A program made the position numbers and the translations under genes. From UBA5794 sp965368815 (GTDB taxonomy: Bacteria; Actinomycetota; Acidimicrobiia; Spongiisociales; UBA5794), in contig CBDUOH010000031.1 in assembly GCA_965368815.1 (NCBI GenBank), positions 1-22,728 of the forward strand: a stretch of 22,728 nucleotides of DNA, in the 5' to 3' direction. The notes beneath the pieces were generated by a model. That model searched no databases. It was not told the DNA's origin and saw only the letters and a program-made list of their open reading frames with translations. Numbering within the stretch: the first letter of the stretch is position 1; each line of letters opens with the position of its first letter. This document shows positions 19,967 through 22,728 of the stretch, in pieces.

Positions 19967-19972
19967 TAACCT
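19967..19972 (+). promoter_or_regulatory. Possible -10 element of the YIP1-like gene
   Basis: TAACCT fits TANNNT. Transcription would start near 19979, about 19 bases before the CTG at 19998 and before an AGGGGG ribosome-binding site. It lies in the 101-bp divergent gap shared with the NUDIX gene. No -35 box is evident. Confidence 0.3.
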
Positions 19973-19997
19973 TGCGACCGCATACCGAGGGGGAACC

Positions 19998-20519
19998 CTG
20001 GGCGTCGTATTCCACCGCCTGTTACAAACCGTCAAGCTTGAGCGCGATGCATTCGTCTGGATGGATTTCAATGATCGCGCAACGGGCGACGCAGCCATCC
20101 TCGTCGCAGCGACGCAGATCCTGCTGTCCTTTGGCGTCGGCATCTCGTTCGGCACATTGCTCAATCCGTTCAACCTCGTCCAGATCCTCATCTCCGCCAT
20201 GTTCTTCTGGATCCTGTACTCGGCCGCCGTCTATGTCATCGTGCGGTATCTGTTCGATGGTCACGGATCGTTCGCGGTCTTCCTGCGTGTTGCGGGGTTT
20301 GCCTATCCGACGTTGCTCCTGTTGGTGTTCGCCAACCTGGTCTCCAACAACTTCCTCGTCGTGCTGCTCATCGGTGCGCCGTGGTTCGTGCTCATCGTGG
20401 CGCGAGGGGTCACGTACATCGCCGATCTGGACACATCCAAGGCGTTCGGCGCCGCCATCGGTGGGTATGTGGCCGTGACGATCATTCAGCAGATCCTCGG
20501 CGGCCTCAGGCTGTTCTGA
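19998..20519 (+). CDS. YIP1-like membrane protein
   Basis: The frame encodes a protein with about four or five membrane segments (for instance ILVAATQILLSFGVGI, ILISAMFFWILYSAAVYVIV, LLLLVFANLV, LLIGAPWFVLIVA). The layout, with a short amphipathic start, resembles bacterial YIP1-domain proteins, whose function is unknown. The first ATG is 20061 (152 residues), but it has no Shine-Dalgarno, and the frame upstream reads GVVFHRLLQTVKLERDAFVW, which fits the family N-terminus. CTG 19998 follows AGGGGG by four bases and would give 173 residues. I chose it; the start is uncertain. It overlaps truA by one base, so the two are likely coupled. Confidence 0.65.
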   Translation: MGVVFHRLLQTVKLERDAFVWMDFNDRATGDAAILVAATQILLSFGVGISFGTLLNPFNLVQILISAMFFWILYSAAVYVIVRYLFDGHGSFAVFLRVAGFAYPTLLLLVFANLVSNNFLVVLLIGAPWFVLIVARGVTYIADLDTSKAFGAAIGGYVAVTIIQQILGGLRLF

Positions 20520-21286
20520 TGCCGACCTACCGGCTCGATCTCAGCTACGACGGTGCGCCGTTCTACGGCTATGCGATCCAGAAGGACCAGCTGACCGTTC
20601 AGGGCGAACTCGAACGGGCGCTTCGACCGCATACGGCGGGTGCCTCGACGCTCGTGGCCGGCCGGACCGACCGAGGCGTCCATGCTGCACACCAGGTCGT
20701 GTCGTTCGAAAGCCGGCAGCTCGACACCGACTATGTCCTGCGTTCGCTCAACAAGCAGCTCGGTCCACACATCGCCGCGCACCGGCTGATCGAGGTTGAT
20801 GCGGACTTCCATGCCCGTTTCTCGGCCACCGGTCGTGCGTACCGCTATGTGATCTTCAACCGGGACATCCACGACCCGTTGCTCGCGGATCGGACCTGGC
20901 ACGTCCGAGAGACGCTCGACGTCGAAGCGATGAACGCAGCGGTCCGCCATCTCATCGGTGAGCACGACTTTGCGGCGCTGTGCCGTCGTTACAAGAATCG
21001 CACGACCGTGCGGAGAATCGATTGGGCGCAGTGGCGCCGCAGCGGTGATCACGTTGAGCTCTCCATCGGAGGGAAGGCCTTCTGCCATCAGCTGGTCAGG
21101 TCGATAGCGGCCCTGATGGCCGATGTTGGCAAAGGTCAAACTGCGGTTGATGATGTGCCAGCGATCCTCGCCTCGGGCGATCGTTCGCTCACGAAGGGTG
21201 TTTCACCTGCCCACGCGCTCACGCTCGTCGCCGTCGCCTATGACGAGCCCCTTCCCAGACCCGATTGGGTGGATTCCCCGCGTTAG
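20519..21286 (+). CDS. truA: tRNA pseudouridine synthase TruA
   Basis: TruA converts uridines 38-40 in the tRNA anticodon arm to pseudouridine. The 255 residues begin MPTYRLDLSYDGAPFYGYAIQ. The catalytic Asp51 lies in AGRTDRGVHA. Further conserved segments are NKQLGPHIA, FHARFSATGRAYRY and the C-terminal FCHQLVRSIAALMADVG. The frame is open upstream, but the family start and TGATG overlap with the YIP1-like gene place the ATG at 20519. In many actinobacteria truA follows rplQ directly; here three genes intervene. Confidence 0.96.
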   Translation: MPTYRLDLSYDGAPFYGYAIQKDQLTVQGELERALRPHTAGASTLVAGRTDRGVHAAHQVVSFESRQLDTDYVLRSLNKQLGPHIAAHRLIEVDADFHARFSATGRAYRYVIFNRDIHDPLLADRTWHVRETLDVEAMNAAVRHLIGEHDFAALCRRYKNRTTVRRIDWAQWRRSGDHVELSIGGKAFCHQLVRSIAALMADVGKGQTAVDDVPAILASGDRSLTKGVSPAHALTLVAVAYDEPLPRPDWVDSPR

Positions 21287-21343
21287 CCGTCGTTGCAGGC
21301 GGGGAGCCGGGTCCGGCGCAGCCCTCACGCAGGGTGGCGAAGG

Positions 21344-22537
21344 TCACGACACGGCGTAGCCGTCGAGCGCATCCATGATCGCCGCAAAGTGGTCATGACC
21401 CCGTGTCTCGATCGAGAGCGTGATCTTGACGGTACCGAATTCGAGCCCGGTTCCCTCGCGGTGATGCTCCACCGACAGGACGTTCCCGCGTTTGGTTCCC
21501 ACGCGGTGGAGCACCTCGGCGAGATGCCCGGGTTCGTCAGGAACAGTGACGCTGAACGAGGCAAACCGCCCGCGAGCCTCGAGCCCATGTCGGACGACCG
21601 AGTCGAGGAGCAGAAGGTCCACGTTGCCGCCGGACAGGACGATCGCCGTCTTGCCGGATCCGGCGATGGCGCCGTTCATGACGGCAGCGACTCCCGCTGC
21701 CCCCGATGGCTCCACCAGGTATTTGGCGCGTTCGAGGAGGAGTGCGACGGCCTCCGTGATCTGGCGATCCGACACGGTCACGAGGTCGTCGACGAGCTCC
21801 TCGATGATGTCGAAACAGATGCGCGCCGGCCGTGAGACGGCGATTCCGTCTGCAACCGTGGGTGCGCCGTCGATCTGGACCGGGTTGCCGGTCTCGCGTG
21901 CCCGGACATAGGTGGGAACCGCCTCGGTGCTCACGCCGACGATCCGGGTTTGGGGTCGGATGGCCTTGATCGCAGTGGCAGAGCCAGCGAGCAGCCCACC
22001 ACCGCCGAGCGGTATCACCACCGTGTCCACGTCGGGAACCTGCTCCATGAGCTCGAGCCCGAGGGTCCCTTGGCCCGTGATGATGTCGGGATCGTCGTAG
22101 GGATGGATCATCGTGGCGCCGGTGGCGGATGCGAACGCCAATCCGAGATCGGTCGCCTCGGCAAGGTCGCCACCCTCAAGTCTGACGTCGGCACCGTATT
22201 CCCTGGTTGCCGCGACCTTCGGAATGGCTGCGGCTTCAGGCATGAACACCGTCGCATGGATGCCGAGCTCGGCGGCAGCGAGCGCAACCCCCTGTGCATG
22301 GTTACCGGCAGACGCAGCGACAACCCCGAGCTGTTTCTGGTCATCGGTCAGCTGCGAGATGGCGTTGAGGGCACCGCGGATCTTGAACGATCCCGTTCTT
22401 TGGAGGTTCTCGGCCTTGAGCAGGACATCGCTGCCGATGAGCCGGGAGAACGAGGTGGAGGGGATCGTCGGCGTCTCGATGACGACCGACTCGATGCGGC
22501 CGCGCGCGGCCTCGATGTCTGATAGGTGGATGGGCAT
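21344..22537 (-). CDS. ilvA: Threonine dehydratase with C-terminal ACT domain
   Basis: This PLP enzyme deaminates threonine to 2-oxobutanoate, the first step to isoleucine or threonine breakdown. The 397 residues include the PLP lysine Lys52 in TGSFKIRGA, SAGNH (76-80), the phosphate-binding GGGGL (178-182) and SGGN (302-305). One ACT domain (about 326-397) follows; the classical biosynthetic enzyme has a larger regulatory part. The form is like those often named IlvA in actinobacteria and close to TdcB, so biosynthetic versus catabolic use is open. No Shine-Dalgarno is seen; -10-like TAGCGT lies seven bases before the ATG. It converges on truA with a 57-bp gap holding only small GC-rich hairpins. 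Confidence 0.93.
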   Translation of the reverse strand: MPIHLSDIEAARGRIESVVIETPTIPSTSFSRLIGSDVLLKAENLQRTGSFKIRGALNAISQLTDDQKQLGVVAASAGNHAQGVALAAAELGIHATVFMPEAAAIPKVAATREYGADVRLEGGDLAEATDLGLAFASATGATMIHPYDDPDIITGQGTLGLELMEQVPDVDTVVIPLGGGGLLAGSATAIKAIRPQTRIVGVSTEAVPTYVRARETGNPVQIDGAPTVADGIAVSRPARICFDIIEELVDDLVTVSDRQITEAVALLLERAKYLVEPSGAAGVAAVMNGAIAGSGKTAIVLSGGNVDLLLLDSVVRHGLEARGRFASFSVTVPDEPGHLAEVLHRVGTKRGNVLSVEHHREGTGLEFGTVKITLSIETRGHDHFAAIMDALDGYAVS

Positions 22538-22544
22538 GCCAGCA

Positions 22545-22572
22545 ACGCTATCAGGTCTGTGACCTGATCCAA
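22545..22572 (-). promoter_or_regulatory. ilvA promoter with inverted-repeat operator
   Basis: Reading the minus strand, TTGGAT (22572-22567) is a fair -35, a 16-base spacer follows, then TAGCGT (22550-22545) as -10, and the ATG is seven bases on. On the plus strand ATCAGGTCTGTGACCTGAT (22550-22568) is a perfect 8+8 inverted repeat around TGT. It fills the spacer and touches both boxes, an ideal place for a repressor. The regulator is unknown; the AGGTC/GACCT half-sites recall GntR-type operators only loosely. Confidence 0.6.
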
Positions 22573-22626
22573 GGGGCAGAGCAGCGAGAACCAGGGGCTG
22601 CGCTGGCGTTTGCGCGCCGGATTCGG

Positions 22627-22656
22627 TTGCTGTTTGTGCCGATGGGGCGATACCAT
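22627..22656 (+). promoter_or_regulatory. Promoter for a gene beyond the right edge
   Basis: TTGCTG (22627-22632), an 18-base spacer, and TACCAT (22651-22656) form a plausible plus-strand promoter. Further on, AGGGG (22701-22705) precedes GTG at 22715, which could start a gene cut by the window end (first residues MKPN). GGGTA and TACCC (22703-22714) form a small inverted repeat over that ribosome-binding site. The rest of the 191-bp gap upstream of ilvA shows nothing else. Confidence 0.35.
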
Positions 22657-22728
22657 GTGCCTTCGGTCCCGACGTGGGGCCATTTTCCTGACGCCTTGCA
22701 AGGGGTAGTTACCCGTGAAGCCAAACCT

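Noticed and set aside
21287..21343. Terminator between truA and ilvA
   Set aside because: Only 4-5 bp GC hairpins (GCCG/CGGC, CCCT/AGGG) and no T-run on either strand; not strong enough to call.
21950..22522. 190-codon plus-strand frame opposite ilvA
   Set aside because: Antisense shadow of a complete PLP enzyme; no supporting signal.

Overview
The window is a ribosomal-protein supercluster from a high-GC Gram-positive-type bacterium, most likely an actinomycete of the Acidimicrobiia kind. The support is gene order (tuf, S10, spc and alpha operons end to end, with rpsD beside rpoA), mostly G/C-ending codons, Thr-rich lipoproteins, and possible leaderless promoters. I cannot place it more precisely without a search.

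Layout. 1-951 is the 3' part of tuf. 993-10702 is an almost gapless S10+spc run (rpsJ-rplC-rplD-rplW-rplB-rpsS-rplV-rpsC-rplP-rpmC-rpsQ, then rplN-rplX-rplE-rpsN-rpsH-rplF-rplR-rpsE-rpmD-rplO) in which most neighbours overlap by 1-8 bp or lie a few bases apart, so translation is probably coupled. A 134-bp gap holding a long stem-loop separates rplO from secY-adk-map (10837-13546). Where infA usually follows map, there are instead three separate lipoprotein genes (13659-15729), and infA is absent from the window. A 252-bp leader with a candidate promoter and several RNA helices then precedes rpmJ-rpsM-rpsK-rpsD-rpoA-rplQ (15982-18866), which ends at a hairpin terminator. The right end carries an SdpI-family membrane protein, a convergent NUDIX hydrolase, a YIP1-like membrane protein coupled to truA, and a convergent threonine dehydratase (ilvA) whose promoter contains a perfect inverted repeat.

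How the genes work together. Most products build the 30S and 50S subunits, with RNA polymerase alpha, the SecY translocon, adenylate kinase and methionine aminopeptidase in the same growth-linked cluster. TruA modifies tRNA. The lipoproteins, NUDIX, SdpI and YIP1-like proteins have no evident link to translation.

Most notable. (1) Three structured intergenic RNAs: rplO-secY, map-lipoprotein, and the rpmJ leader. (2) Long extensions on S3 (C-terminal) and S5 (N-terminal) with the same core / basic linker / acidic tail order. (3) A tuf gene with codon use sharply unlike its neighbours. (4) A candidate operator inside the ilvA promoter. (5) The lipoprotein block in place of infA. I found no mobile element, CRISPR array, tRNA or rRNA. 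No gene-free stretch exceeds 300 bp; the largest are 15730-15981, 22538-22728, 10703-10836 and 13547-13658, each described below. RNA structures were paired by hand and no folding energies were computed.
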